Of a stretch of 64,000 nt of DNA, positions 12,736 through 24,081 are shown one piece after another. The notes below the pieces were generated by a model. It was not told the DNA's origin, did no database searches, and saw nothing but the letters and a program-made list of their open reading frames with translations. A program made the translations under genes and the position numbers. The first letter of the stretch is position 1. The number at the start of each line of letters is the position of its first letter. This stretch comes from Asterella californica (Eukaryota; Streptophyta; Marchantiopsida; Marchantiales; Aytoniaceae), in NCBI GenBank assembly GCA_036924285.1, contig JAYKYS010000011.1:8060001-8124000 (forward strand), written 5' to 3'.

Positions 12736-15084
12736 TCACGTAAATGAGAACATATTAACATGTGATGGCTTTTTATAGAGAATAAAAATAGGATCACGAT
12801 CTGTCCAATAAGCACGTGATGATGAAGAGAGATTTTCATATTGAGGAACGTTAGTCCATATTTGATCTAGATTTGAACCATATTTTGTGGTTAGTTTTGT
12901 GAAAGTTGGAAAAAAGTTGAATGAATTCATGAAAGATGCGAAAGATGTAGTTTGATGATCATCAATTTTGAGCAGATCGATATTGAAATCTCCTATGATT
13001 ATCGTGAGATAATCCTTAGGTATGTTTTGAATAATGGTAGTAAAATTGATCAAAAACTCATCGACATGCATACGAGGAGATTTGTATACAACTATGATGT
13101 GAATTGCACGACGAGTTAGATGTTGAAATCTGCAGAAATTAATTTCATGTTATTAGTTCTAAAAATATTATGCGTCGAGAGTTGCATTGTGTTTCGATAT
13201 GTTAGTAGCAAATCTCGACTTGTGTGCGTATGTATATATTGAAAGCGTTCGATGTCTATGAAATACGGAACAGAAATAGGATTTTGTATAAGTGTCTCAC
13301 TGAAACACAAAATATCGGATAGTTGTAAATTATGATTAAGATTAAGGTGATGTTTTATTAATGATCTTGTGTTTAGAAATTGTATGAGCATGTAAGTGGA
13401 AGATGAGATATTCATTTGAAGATCATGGATGTGGAATTGCCACGATGATTTAAGTTTCAACCGTTCCATTTCGAGAGTGACTCTGCTGTCTACAACTATA
13501 TGACGATGCTCGATCGATTGTAATATATGTAAGTGCTTAGGATTTTTCACTCTAGATAATGCAGTGTATGTCAATCCGTGTCGATTTATGTGCTTGGGAC
13601 TGAAAGCTACCTGATGCATGGTTAATCCTTGCGATATGTGGATAGTTCGTGCAGATGCTTGTTGAACAGGGAATTGTGTTCTAGTGATCTTATGTTCTCT
13701 GGTATATTTAATGATTGGAAATTGTTGTGAAATTCTCATAATGGGCGTCCAAGATGGATTAATGTTATTGGAATAAAAATCTTTTTGTTCCTCGTTTGTG
13801 TTCCAATCTTTGGATCAAAAAATTGGATCCAAATGATTTGATCATCGTTATATGTTGTTGTGGACATGAAAATCCCATCTAGTGTGTTATAATTATAACA
13901 TAATTCTACTAACATGGTAACTTTTAGAGATAAAGTACTGTGCAATCCAGTTGTATCTTTTGGATTTATGGATATCTTAAATCTTTTCGATATAACGGAA
14001 GAAAAATGATCTTTTGAATGGAATAAATATTCATTCTCATCAGTTATACTAAATACATGTTGATTATGAAGTTTCGTATCTTTGTTAGTGTAAAATAAAT
14101 GAGGTATATCGTTTGATTTAGAATACATTTTTGATAAGTTGAATTTAAATAATGTAGATCAGAAGATGTTTGTTGGTTGATGCGAATACGATTCAAAATT
14201 TGTATAAAATTTGTATTGTTCTGACGGATAGGTTGAGTCAGTTCATAGTGTTTGAAAAATGAAGATCATATATTAGTGGTAATATTTTGAGAATAAATAT
14301 TAGAAGACTGAAAAATCCATGAATCTTGAACAAGTTGTACTTGATAAAAATCACCGCAAACAATTATATCTATGCCACCTAATGAAATGTTGAAATTTTG
14401 AGTTATTTGTTGTAACCTTTGGTTTATGTAATAGAACATTCTTGCGCCCACCAGAGAGATTTCGTCTATCACTAATAATCTTAATTGGCTATAATATTTG
14501 ATGTATTTATCCAATCGATCTGGACTTAATTTTGACACGTTCATATCGTAAGAGTCTTTAGGGATCGCTAAGGCATTGTGAATAGTCATTCCTTGTATGT
14601 TATATGCAGCTCGTCCTGTGTATGCTATCTTCAAAACTTTTATTTGTTCAGGATCATTAAATCTGGATTTATCATCTTCGTATATCCATGACAATCCTTG
14701 TATAATTTTTAATAAGGTGAATCTTTTACCGGTTCATGCTTCTCCCGTAAGAAATGAATGGATTGGTTCATGTGGAAAGTGTCTCTTTTTGTATATACAA
14801 TCATTGAAGATTAGCTTTTGTTGTTTGTTCAATTGACGTAATTTAGCACAAAATGATTCTATTGGTATTAGAGGATCTTTGATCGGGAAGGTTTCTTCAT
14901 AATTCGTAGTCTTAGAAGTACATTTAAGACTAGTTCGTTGCATTAACTCGACATTGTCCAAATCCAAATTGCTTGAATCCTGTTCCGGTTCGCTTTGTTC
15001 GTTATGATATTCTCTTGTTTTTTCAAGTTCTGCCACCTCATCCTCAAATTTCTTCCAATCCTCGTTTACTTCGTCCGTATTGTA
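12736..15084 (-). pseudogene. Broken helicase-EEP, unit 3 (type A)
   Basis: This is a third copy with type-A bases at 13174 and 14756. It carries the same nonsense codon in the Walker A loop (14734-14736), the same stop after the Walker B segment (14266-14268) and the same frameshifts. By eye it matches unit 1. Confidence 0.88.
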
Positions 15085-15396
15085 CTTAAAAGTATATAAA
15101 TTTTATAACAATAGAATATGTGATTTATGTCTATTATCTATATTTTCCCATGTTTCAGTTGAATCTTTAATGTTGTTCTCGTCTAAAGAAAAAGGACATA
15201 TAACAGCACTTGCTCACTATAACATGATGATGATTTACAATTTAAATAAAAAGTGTTTTTTTTCAAGAACTGTAAAAGGGAGTACCTTGTTTCGCAAGTG
15301 TTGAAAATCTATTGAATATGAAATATATGGTCATGAACATCACTCGTATAGCTCGATTGATGAGTACACGAAGAAAAGAAGATTGGATTTGTTTTT

Positions 15397-17745
15397 TCAC
15401 GTAAATGAGAACATATTAACATGTGATGGCTTTTTATAGAGAATAAAAATAGGATCACGATCTGTCCAATAAGCACGTGATGATGAAGAGAGATTTTCAT
15501 ATTGAGGAACGTTAGTCCATATTTGATCTAGATTTGAACCATATTTTGTGGTTAGTTTTGTGAAAGTTGGAAAAAAGTTGAATGAATTCATGAAAGATGC
15601 GAAAGATGTAGTTTGATGATCATCAATTTTGAGCAGATCGATATTGAAATCTCCTATGATTATCGTGAGATAATCCTTAGGTATGTTTTGAATAATGGTA
15701 GTAAAATTGATCAAAAACTCATCGACATGCATACGAGGAGATTTGTATACAACTATGATGTGAATTGCACGACGAGTTAGATGTTGAAATCTGCAGAAAT
15801 TAATTTCATGTTATTAGTTCTAAAAATATTATGCATCGAGAGTTGCATTGTGTTTCGATATGTTAGTAGCAAATCTCGACTTGTGTGCGTATGTATATAT
15901 TGAAAGCGTTCGATGTCTATGAAATACGGAACAGAAATAGGATTTTGTATAAGTGTCTCACTGAAACACAAAATATCGGATAGTTGTAAATTATGATTAA
16001 GATTAAGGTGATGTTTTATTAATGATCTTGTGTTTAGAAATTGTATGAGCATGTAAGTGGAAGATGAGATATTCATTTGAAGATCATGGATGTGGAATTG
16101 CCACGATGATTTAAGTTTCAACCGTTCCATTTCGAGAGTGACTCTGCTGTCTACAACTATATGACGATGCTCGATCGATTGTAATATATGTAAGTGCTTA
16201 GGATTTTTCACTCTAGATAATGCAGTGTATGTCAATCCGTGTCGATTTATGTGCTTGGGACTGAAAGCTACCTGATGCATGGTTAATCCTTGCGATATGT
16301 GGATAGTTCGTGCAGATGCTTGTTGAACAGGGAATTGTGTTCTAGTGATCTTATGTTCTCTGGTATATTTAATGATTGGAAATTGTTGTGAAATTCTCAT
16401 AATGGGCGTCCAAGATGGATTAATGTTATTGGAATAAAAATCTTTTTGTTCCTCGTTTGTGTTCCAATCTTTGGATCAAAAAATTGGATCCAAATGATTT
16501 GATCATCGTTATATGTTGTTGTGGACATGAAAATCCCATCTAGTGTGTTATAATTATAACATAATTCTACTAACATGGTAACTTTTAGAGATAAAGTACT
16601 GTGCAATCCAGTTGTATCTTTTGGATTTATGGATATCTTAAATCTTTTCGATATAACGGAAGAAAAATGATCTTTTGAATGGAATAAATATTCATTCTCA
16701 TCAGTTATACTAAATACATGTTGATTATGAAGTTTCGTATCTTTGTTAGTGTAAAATAAATGAGGTATATCGTTTGATTTAGAATACATTTTTGATAAGT
16801 TGAATTTAAATAATGTAGATCAGAAGATGTTTGTTGGTTGATGCGAATACGATTCAAAATTTGTATAAAATTTGTATTGTTCTGACGGATAGGTTGAGTC
16901 AGTTCATAGTGTTTGAAAAATGAAGATCATATATTAGTGGTAATATTTTGAGAATAAATATTAGAAGACTGAAAAATCCATGAATCTTGAACAAGTTGTA
17001 CTTGATAAAAATCACCGCAAACAATTATATCTATGCCACCTAATGAAATGTTGAAATTTTGAGTTATTTGTTGTAACCTTTGGTTTATGTAATAGAACAT
17101 TCTTGCGCCCACCAGAGAGATTTCGTCTATCACTAATAATCTTAATTGGCTATAATATTTGATGTATTTATCCAATCGATCTGGACTTAATTTTGACACG
17201 TTCATATCGTAAGAGTCTTTAGGGATCGCTAAGGCATTGTGAATAGTCATTCCTTGTATGTTATATGCAGCTCGTCCTGTGTATGCTATCTTCAAAACTT
17301 TTATTTGTTCAGGATCATTAAATCTGGATTTATCATCTTCGTATATCCATGACAATCCTTGTATAATTTTTAATAAGGTGAATCTTTTACCGGTTCATGC
17401 TTCTCCCGTAAGAAATAAATGGATTGGTTCATGTGGAAAGTGTCTCTTTTTGTATATACAATCATTGAAGATTAGCTTTTGTTGTTTGTTCAATTGACGT
17501 AATTTAGCACAAAATGATTCTATTGGTATTAGAGGATCTTTGATCGGGAAGGTTTCTTCATAATTCGTAGTCTTAGAAGTACATTTAAGACTAGTTCGTT
17601 GCATTAACTCGACATTGTCCAAATCCAAATTGCTTGAATCCTGTTCCGGTTCGCTTTGTTCGTTATGATATTCTCTTGTTTTTTCAAGTTCTGCCACCTC
17701 ATCCTCAAATTTCTTCCAATCCTCGTTTACTTCGTCCGTATTGTA
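15397..17745 (-). pseudogene. Broken helicase-EEP, unit 4 (type B)
   Basis: This is a fourth copy with type-B bases at 15835 and 17417, like unit 2. Its lesions are the same as in the other copies. Units 1+2 and 3+4 look like two copies of one 5,322-bp dimer. Confidence 0.88.
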
Positions 17746-18057
17746 CTTAAAAGTATATAAATTTTATAACAATAGAATATGTGATTTATGTCTATTATCT
17801 ATATTTTCCCATGTTTCAGTTGAATCTTTAATGTTGTTCTCGTCTAAAGAAAAAGGACATATAACAGCACTTGCTCACTATAACATGATGATGATTTACA
17901 ATTTAAATAAAAAGTGTTTTTTTTCAAGAACTGTAAAAGGGAGTACCTTGTTTCGCAAGTGTTGAAAATCTATTGAATATGAAATATATGGTCATGAACA
18001 TCACTCGTATAGCTCGATTGATGAGTACACGAAGAAAAGAAGATTGGATTTGTTTTT

Positions 18058-19192
18058 TCACGTAAATGAGAACATATTAACATGTGATGGCTTTTTATAG
18101 AGAATAAAAATAGGATCACGATCTGTCCAATAAGCACGTGATGATGAAGAGAGATTTTCATATTGAGGAACGTTAGTCCATATTTGATCTAGATTTGAAC
18201 CATATTTTGTGGTTAGTTTTGTGAAAGTTGGAAAAAAGTTGAATGAATTCATGAAAGATGCGAAAGATGTAGTTTGATGATCATCAATTTTGAGCAGATC
18301 GATATTGAAATCTCCTATGATTATCGTGAGATAATCCTTAGGTATGTTTTGAATAATGGTAGTAAAATTGATCAAAAACTCATCGACATGCATACGAGGA
18401 GATTTGTATACAACTATGATGTGAATTGCACGACGAGTTAGATGTTGAAATCTGCAGAAATTAATTTCATGTTATTAGTTCTAAAAATATTATGCGTCGA
18501 GAGTTGCATTGTGTTTCGATATGTTAGTAGCAAATCTCGACTTGTGTGCGTATGTATATATTGAAAGCGTTCGATGTCTATGAAATACGGAACAGAAATA
18601 GGATTTTGTATAAGTGTCTCACTGAAACACAAAATATCGGATAGTTGTAAATTATGATTAAGATTAAGGTGATGTTTTATTAATGATCTTGTGTTTAGAA
18701 ATTGTATGAGCATGTAAGTGGAAGATGAGATATTCATTTGAAGATCATGGATGTGGAATTGCCACGATGATTTAAGTTTCAACCGTTCCATTTCGAGAGT
18801 GACTCTGCTGTCTACAACTATATGACGATGCTCGATCGATTGTAATATATGTAAGTGCTTAGGATTTTTCACTCTAGATAATGCAGTGTATGTCAATCCG
18901 TGTCGATTTATGTGCTTGGGACTGAAAGCTACCTGATGCATGGTTAATCCTTGCGATATGTGGATAGTTCGTGCAGATGCTTGTTGAACAGGGAATTGTG
19001 TTCTAGTGATCTTATGTTCTCTGGTATATTTAATGATTGGAAATTGTTGTGAAATTCTCATAATGGGCGTCCAAGATGGATTAATGTTATTGGAATAAAA
19101 ATCTTTTTGTTCCTCGTTTGTGTTCCAATCTTTGGATCAAAAAATTGGATCCAAATGATTTGATCATCGTTATATGTTGTTGTGGACATGAA
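18058..19192 (-). pseudogene. Truncated helicase-EEP, unit 5 (type A)
   Basis: Only the end of the helicase (from inside the 2B region through motifs V/VI) and the EEP domain remain. The copy is cut at 19192, where 'gacatgaa' is joined to unrelated bases. The type-A base is present at 18496. Upstream of the cut lies the Helentron zinc module in the same orientation, so this junction removes the entire Rep region and helicase motifs I-III. Confidence 0.85.
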
Positions 19193-20356
19193 CTCGTCAT
19201 CGAACTCGTTATTTATTTAGATGGTTTCTACTTCATCAAATCGGAGTTGTTCTTTGGAATAATTGTCATTGAAAGTGTGAATCCAATTTTCATTCAGCTC
19301 GATATTGTGATGTTTGTATAAGTGTGTATCAATAAGATAATGTTAAGCTCTCATTACTTTGTTAAGTCGAATGTAGCTTGTTTTATAGATTGATTTTAGA
19401 GTCAGTTTTCTTTTGATTTCCACTATGATAGAACCTTCTTCATCAGCCATACGTGGTAAATGTGTTTGGACCATGTTTGTATTTGAAGGGATATTGATAA
19501 CACTACCTCTTAGATGTCATTGTTGGAACCCATTGTATATATGAATGTTTCCGAACATGACTCGCGGTGAGATCAATCTTTCTTCGACTTCGTTTAAACA
19601 TTTCAAGATATAGTATCGTATTGTTATTGTAAACTCTAGATATCTCAAAGAAAAGAGGTATTTTGTTATCGTTTATATACCGCATACACATCAAACAAAT
19701 CCTTGTATTATCTTTAAGCTGTTCGAAAGTTATGTTAGTTGTTTCAGCATAAGAGCAAATGAAATCGTAATGAATTTGATTGATATATTTTAAATTCTTC
19801 AAGAAATCACGTTTAAAGCATATGTCACACGAATGATATGAAACGTCGAGTAAAGACTTGGAGTAAGTATCTACGTGTTTTTCTTCTAATGATAGTTTTT
19901 TTCATTTTTAGAAGTACGGTTAGATGTGTTAATTGAATTAGTCTTATTCATTATTCTGTATTGTTTTATTTTGTCAGAAAGTGTTTTTTTCATTCTAAAG
20001 AGTTGTATCTCATATTGTTTATGAGATTGTATGAAATTCTTTATGACATCTCTTATGGATAAATACGGATATCTCTAAAAGAATAATAAGAGTTCCGAAT
20101 ATAGAATGTTTAATTGGTGAGAGTCAATATCTTGCAAAGGATGGTTTACTTTGGTCTTTTGGAGATTTAGTTTATCTATACCTAGTTTATAAATTTTAGT
20201 TTGAATAGTGTTTAAGTCATTCTCATAAATAGGATTTTTATTTATAAATTTATGTATTAGTTGTACTATTGATACATTTAGATGAATTAATCGTAAATCT
20301 TGCAGTTGTTTCACTATATACTCCCATTTCTCAGTAAGAAATTCATCACGAATCAA
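19193..20356 (-). pseudogene. Helentron N-terminal zinc-finger / DUF6570-like module, decayed
   Basis: Downward from 20356 the minus strand reads a helical segment (TEKWEYIVKQLQDL), a basic linker, and then two Cys pairs: CDIC near 19,830 and CLMC followed by NDNKIPLF near 19,690. Then comes a Helitron-type stretch with INIPSNTN, LPRMADEE, IKRKLTLKS and ENWIHTF, ending at 19193. A CxxC...CxxC...NKIP block followed by this stretch matches, from memory, the DUF6570-type region in front of the Rep domain of Helitron proteins. Several in-frame stops and one frame change (near 19503) make it a pseudogene. The HUH/Rep domain that should follow is absent, because the array begins here. Confidence 0.62.
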
Positions 20357-20368
20357 TACGATTGGTTC

Positions 20369-20539
20369 TTAATGACCAAAACTACCTTCATTATCATCAT
20401 ATAGAAGATTGAAAGTAACATGATACGAGTTGTTGTTTGGAAATTGAATTATATTCTTTCCAGAAGTAGAACTGTAGATGTGTATATATTTTTGTAGTAT
20501 GGAGGATAAAGCCAAGAGACATAAAGAATCACCCCACGC
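20369..20539 (-). pseudogene. OTU protease domain, C-terminal half (catalytic His side)
   Basis: Just left of the retrotransposon the minus strand reads WGDSLCLLALSSILQ, then FNLLYDDNEGSFGH. A TAA stop follows where OTU proteins usually have an aromatic residue, then EPI. The pattern WGD...L.AL....I...H.EPI is the C-terminal half of an OTU cysteine protease; the probable catalytic His codon is 20372-20374. The N-terminal half lies at 30,840-31,390 on the other side of the LTR element. With the insertion and one target-site copy removed, the two halves are in the same frame. Confidence 0.75.
20536..20539. repeat. Target-site duplication, left copy (ACGC)
   Basis: ACGC immediately precedes the left LTR terminus TGTCGT. 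The same four bases follow the right LTR terminus ACGACA at 30840-30843. A fifth base does not match (C versus A), so the duplication is four bases. It falls in the Ala-Trp codons of the interrupted OTU domain. Confidence 0.85.
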
Positions 20540-20985
20540 TGTCGTGGTGAGAGTCTTTCTTGGGGAGGACGGACCTCATGACTGTGATCGATCAAAGAAA
20601 ATGACCAAGAAGGAAAACAGGTTGCTGCAGACGATGAAATCTCAAAACACAGCCTCTTGTGCCCACCAATTGCAAAACAAACACTCAAGCACGCACTCAG
20701 GTACACAAATATGTCTCTCCGGAGTAGAAATAGCTTTATTTCAGCGTCAACTGCTTCACTGTTAAGAAAATATCTCTCTCCTCCTCTCCTAAGTCCTTCT
20801 CAGCTGAAAATTCCAAGGAATTTGATCTTACGACAACCAAAGCCTTGTCAAAACGATCTCCTTCCAATAAACCACCTCTGTCCGTTCAATTCTACTCCTT
20901 CCAAACCTCAAAACTGTGTAACATATGAGGTTCTTGTCTCCAAAACACTTTCCTGTCTCTCTCACGATCTCCCTTGCTCACTCCA

Positions 20986-21345
20986 CTCAATTCTGTCAGA
21001 AAAATCAATCCTCACTCAGCCTCCAAGCTTCTCAACGTCTCCTCTCCTCAATCCACTCAATTCTGTCAGAAAAATCGACCCCCACTCAGCCTCCAAGCTT
21101 CTCAGCGTCTCCTCTCCTCAATCCACTCAATTCTGTCAGAAAAATCGATCCCGACTCAGCCTCCAAGCTTCTCAGCGTCTCCTCTCCTCAATCCACTCAA
21201 TTCTGTCAGAAAAATCGATCCCCACTCAGCCTCCAAGCTTCTCAGCGTCTCCTCTCCTCAATCCTTAATTCTGTCAGAAAAATCGATCCTCACTCAGCCT
21301 CCAAGCTTCTCAGCGTCTCCTCTCCTCAATCCCTAATTCTGTTCC
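20986..21345. repeat. 70-bp tandem array inside the LTR, five units
   Basis: TTCTGTCAGA recurs at 20991, 21061, 21131, 21201 and 21269, so the period is 70 bp, with 68 for the last step. Each unit carries TCAGCCTCCAAGCTTCTCA and a C/T-rich tail. The same array, with the same number of units, is in the partner LTR at about 29,288-29,650. Its position within the LTR would suit a U3 enhancer block, which is inference. Confidence 0.92.
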
Positions 21346-21701
21346 TTTTTTCTCCTTCCGCCTCAGTTCTCTCAGAAAACTCTCTTAAAAAAAATGTCCC
21401 CCGATCTCCAGCCGTCGCAGGTTTTAAACCTAAAAGTTAAGGCCCCAGCTTAAGCTGCCCCCCAGCTGTCCTTATAAGTGCAGTGACTTATCACAAGCAG
21501 GGCCCTAGCTTAAGCTGCCCCCCTGCTGTCCTTATGCGTACAGAGCATTATTTACAAAGTTGGCCCTTTTTTAATACAAATTTCACAGTTGTCTCCACAA
21601 ACTCTACCCCTACACTAATAAAGGTTCACATAACCTCATTCTCCATCGCAAGCCTACTCGATGCTTATTTAACTAATTAGCAAAAGTTTCCTGTGCTCTT
21701 G

Positions 21702-21837
21702 ATGCCATCCTGAATATACTACAAGCCATCCAATGTAGGCCGAAGCCCTAACACTTATGAGGCTGCCCCACAGGGCTTACAGCCCCCCCCCCCCACATGC
21801 GCACCAGGTATCTCCCATAGTATATTCAGGATGGCAT
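21702..21837. repeat. 20-bp perfect inverted repeat pair inside the LTR
   Basis: The sequence ATGCCATCCTGAATATACTA (21702-21721) is the exact reverse complement of 21818-21837. The 96-bp interior includes a long C run. The pair is conserved in the other LTR (30004-30023 and 30121-30140). It could fold into a long hairpin in the LTR transcript or mark an inserted mini-element. Confidence 0.85.
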
Positions 21838-21969
21838 GCGGAGGCTTAGGCCAGGAAGCCCACGATTAAGGGAGATACCGGTCTCCCGCCCCTAGGTATA
21901 CAGGACATGGCTGTATACCCAACATAGACTCCCATCCGGGAGGCCAACATGCTAGAATAGGAACCAGAG

Positions 21970-22034
21970 GCCAGGAGGGATTGATCCTGAGACCACTTCC
22001 CTCCTAGGCAGGCGCCCTATCACTGGGATGGCCT
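21970..22034 (-). repeat. tRNA-like (SINE head-like) block inside the LTR
   Basis: On the minus strand, TGATAGGGCGCCTG (22009-22022) resembles a pol III A box. About 35 nt later GGATCAATCCC (21977-21987) resembles a B box. The order and spacing suit a tRNA-derived SINE head. The same block is in the other LTR at about 30,273-30,337, so it predates the insertion. I see no complete tRNA cloverleaf. Confidence 0.4.
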
Positions 22035-22536
22035 TTGGTTCCGTTCAAAAAGGTTTAATAGTCTGTACATATGCTTTACTAAGGAAATCTTCCTATAAAG
22101 TCTTTACTAGCCTTTTCTGTGCTAACTTCTCCATACAACTCCGTTTTAAACGAGTAAAGAGTCAAAACTATAGTACTTGTGAACACCTACACACTCACGC
22201 AATCAGATTCTGAGTTCGAGTCACGAGTCAGAATCGACAGATTTCCCTCTATCGCATATTTCTTAGTTTAAAACACGTGCTAACTATTACTTAAAGCACT
22301 TTCTGTCAAAACTAGAAGCATGAGGTCGCTCTCCTCGTCGAACTTCACATTCTGGTGTCTTTCGACTCCTTCTCAAGGGTGATATTCCAACCCAAGCTAG
22401 GGGGCAGCTTGTCAAGCATGGCCCCAGCTTAGCTCCTGCCTAGCTTGTTAAGCTGCAGGGCAGCTTCCTTTACACAATATAGAAAAAAATCTCTTTGCAT
22501 TACTTTTCACTGTACAGACCTATGTACAATACGACA

Positions 22537-22552
22537 TTCACCCCCTCCAAAC
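22537..22552 (-). other. Polypurine tract of the LTR element
   Basis: On the minus strand the bases directly upstream of the 3' LTR read GTTTGGAGGGGGTGAA. A purine run touching the 3' LTR is the expected plus-strand DNA primer site for LTR elements. Confidence 0.8.
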
Positions 22553-22581
22553 CTGCACATCCTCTGGTATGTGCCAATCCG

Positions 22582-24081
22582 TCATTGACCCTCGTGGTCC
22601 TCCAAATCGTCTTCGCTCTCCTCGACCGCCTTAGAAAGGTCTTCATTTGCTCCTGTCTGCTCTGAACCTAAGAACTCAGCTAGCTCCACAGTCTCCCCTC
22701 TCTTTTTGAATAGCTTCACTCGTTTCTCAGCAACTGGAAGTCTTAAATGCGTGCCATCTAGCTCTTGCAAGGAATAAGTAGCATTCTGATGTACATCTGA
22801 GACAAGGTACGGACCAAACCACCTTCTCGAAAACTTTCGAACTGTAGAGTGTTGGTTCTCCAATGTGCTGTCGTATACCAACACCCAGTCCCCAACTTGT
22901 ATCGGTTTTGGCCGAAGTCTATGAGTCTTAACAAACCTCTCCTTGTTCCCAAGTCGAGCCGCCTTCAGTTGGAGCTGCGTTTCAGCGAGATCCTCCTCTC
23001 TACATTCTAGCTGTCTGATTCGTAGTGAGAGAAGTTGCACACGGTCCACATTGTCCTCCCATGGCAAGGTAGCCCAGGTAGGAAAGTCTTCTTCTGCTGG
23101 CATCATCGGTTTCTGCCCTAACATCAACTCAACAGGCATGTACCCTATAGTCGAACAATGAGTTGTTCTATTTGCCCATAAAGCAAAAGGGAGTAACCTA
23201 GGTCACTCTCTATGCTTACCATCACACGCCTTCACCAAAGCCTGAACTATCGATGGATGTCCTTGCTCGCTCTTGCCAATCCCCTCTGGATTCATCGCTG
23301 TAGTAAGCTTGAGCTTCACACCATATCGAGCAAAAAACTCTTTCGCTTTCGTACCCCGTAGTTCTCCCCTATCTGCCCGTAGCCTTCCTACAGACCCATA
23401 CCTGCAGATAATATCTTCAAGAACAAACTTACATATCCCTTCTGTGGTCTTCGTCCTCAAAGCTCGTCCTTCTACAAAGTTGGAGAGATCCTCACGAGCC
23501 AGAACCAAATATCGCATGCCCCATAACCCCAGAGGCATTACCACCAAGTCGAGAACCCACTGGAAGTGAATGCAAGACGGATAAGTTGGCACAAGACCGT
23601 CCCTATACCGGATCTTTGAGTAGAACTGACAATGCAAGCAGGAGCTGACGTAGTTCACCACATCCTGATATAGACCTTTCCACCAGTACCTCTCCTTCAA
23701 CTTGGTGTAGGTAGCCCAAATCCCTCGATGTCCGGCCCATAAGGTATCATGGAACTCCTTCATTAGTTGCTGCTTAGTCTCTTGATCGCCCACTACCCGT
23801 ATGAACATCCCATCTCTCCTCTGTGGTCGTCTCCAAAGATACCCATCATGCTGAAGATAGTTGTAAGCTTGTTTCCTTATCTCCCTGAACTCTACTTTGC
23901 TCCATCTCTCCTGCCTCTTCAACAAGCTCAGATAATATCCTATGTCACGAAGTCTACCTGTGTAAAGCTCCTCTCTAAACATCAACGGCTCCAAGTTTGT
24001 AGCCCGTCGATTAACCTGACACTGAGCATCCTGTCTCTCTTCTTCCTCAGCTTCTGAAATCATGACATCCTCATCCACAAA
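22582..24081 (-). pseudogene. Integrase (Ty3/gypsy), broken by stops
   Basis: In the 24078-23203 segment the N-terminal HHCC zinc site is at about H110, H117, C147 and C150. The catalytic core follows: D177 (VLDLVV), D236 (RADRGE) and E271 (GIGKSEQGH). A TGA at 23200-23202, just after KHRE, splits the core from the C-terminal part (23139-22582). That part contains a GPY/F-type motif (RRWFGPYLV), a Lys/Arg patch and a Glu/Asp-rich tail. Another TGA at 24079-24081 separates integrase from RNase H (SRA, stop, FVDED). Both stops fit single transitions from a sense codon, so a recent ancestor probably had one continuous pol frame. The enzyme would insert the cDNA into host DNA; this copy is inactive. 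Confidence 0.92.

Larger units (their letters stand above)
7239..19192 (-). repeat. Tandem array of a 2,661-bp helicase-EEP unit, 4.49 copies
   Basis: The units run 7239-9899, 9900-12560, 12561-15221, 15222-17882 and a partial 17883-19192. The period is exactly 2,661 bp. The left edge is sharp at 7239, where 7238 already differs from 9899. The right edge is sharp at 19192, after 'gacatgaa'. Units are almost identical. Two substitutions that I can see alternate: position 7852 and its equivalents 10513, 13174, 15835, 18496 read G, A, G, A, G; position 9434 and 12095, 14756, 17417 read G, A, G, A. The array is therefore A-B-A-B-A with a 5,322-bp higher-order period. Each unit starts inside the linker upstream of a helicase and ends after an EEP domain, so units join EEP tail to helicase head. 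An assembly artefact has to be excluded. Confidence 0.97.
20540..22536 (-). repeat. LTR (3' LTR of the minus-strand element)
   Basis: This 1,997-bp LTR begins TGTCGT and ends ACGACA. It contains a 70-bp tandem array (20986-21345), a 20-bp inverted repeat pair (21702-21721 and 21818-21837), a 14-base C run near 21,782 and a tRNA-like block (about 21,970-22,034). Ser/Pro-rich plus-strand ORFs in it are only translations of the 70-bp repeat and are not genes. Its partner is 28842-30839. Confidence 0.95.

Noticed and set aside
9275..17965. Plus-strand frames of 74-79 codons repeated in every unit of the array
   Set aside because: They overlap the minus-strand helicase reading, repeat only because the unit repeats, and have no domain of their own.
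7239..19192. CRISPR-like or segmental gene cluster
   Set aside because: Units are contiguous, kilobase-sized and without spacers; coding content is a broken eukaryotic transposon.
20657..21440. Ser/Pro/Leu-rich plus-strand frames of 95-203 codons in both LTRs
   Set aside because: They are translations of the 70-bp LTR repeat in several frames; 70 is not a multiple of three, so the peptide cycles through frames. No start context or family.
22190..22240. tRNA gene suggested by GTTCGAGTC in the LTR
   Set aside because: The B-box-like string sits in a small hairpin (GATTCTGA/TCAGAATC) with no acceptor stem, A box or anticodon arm.
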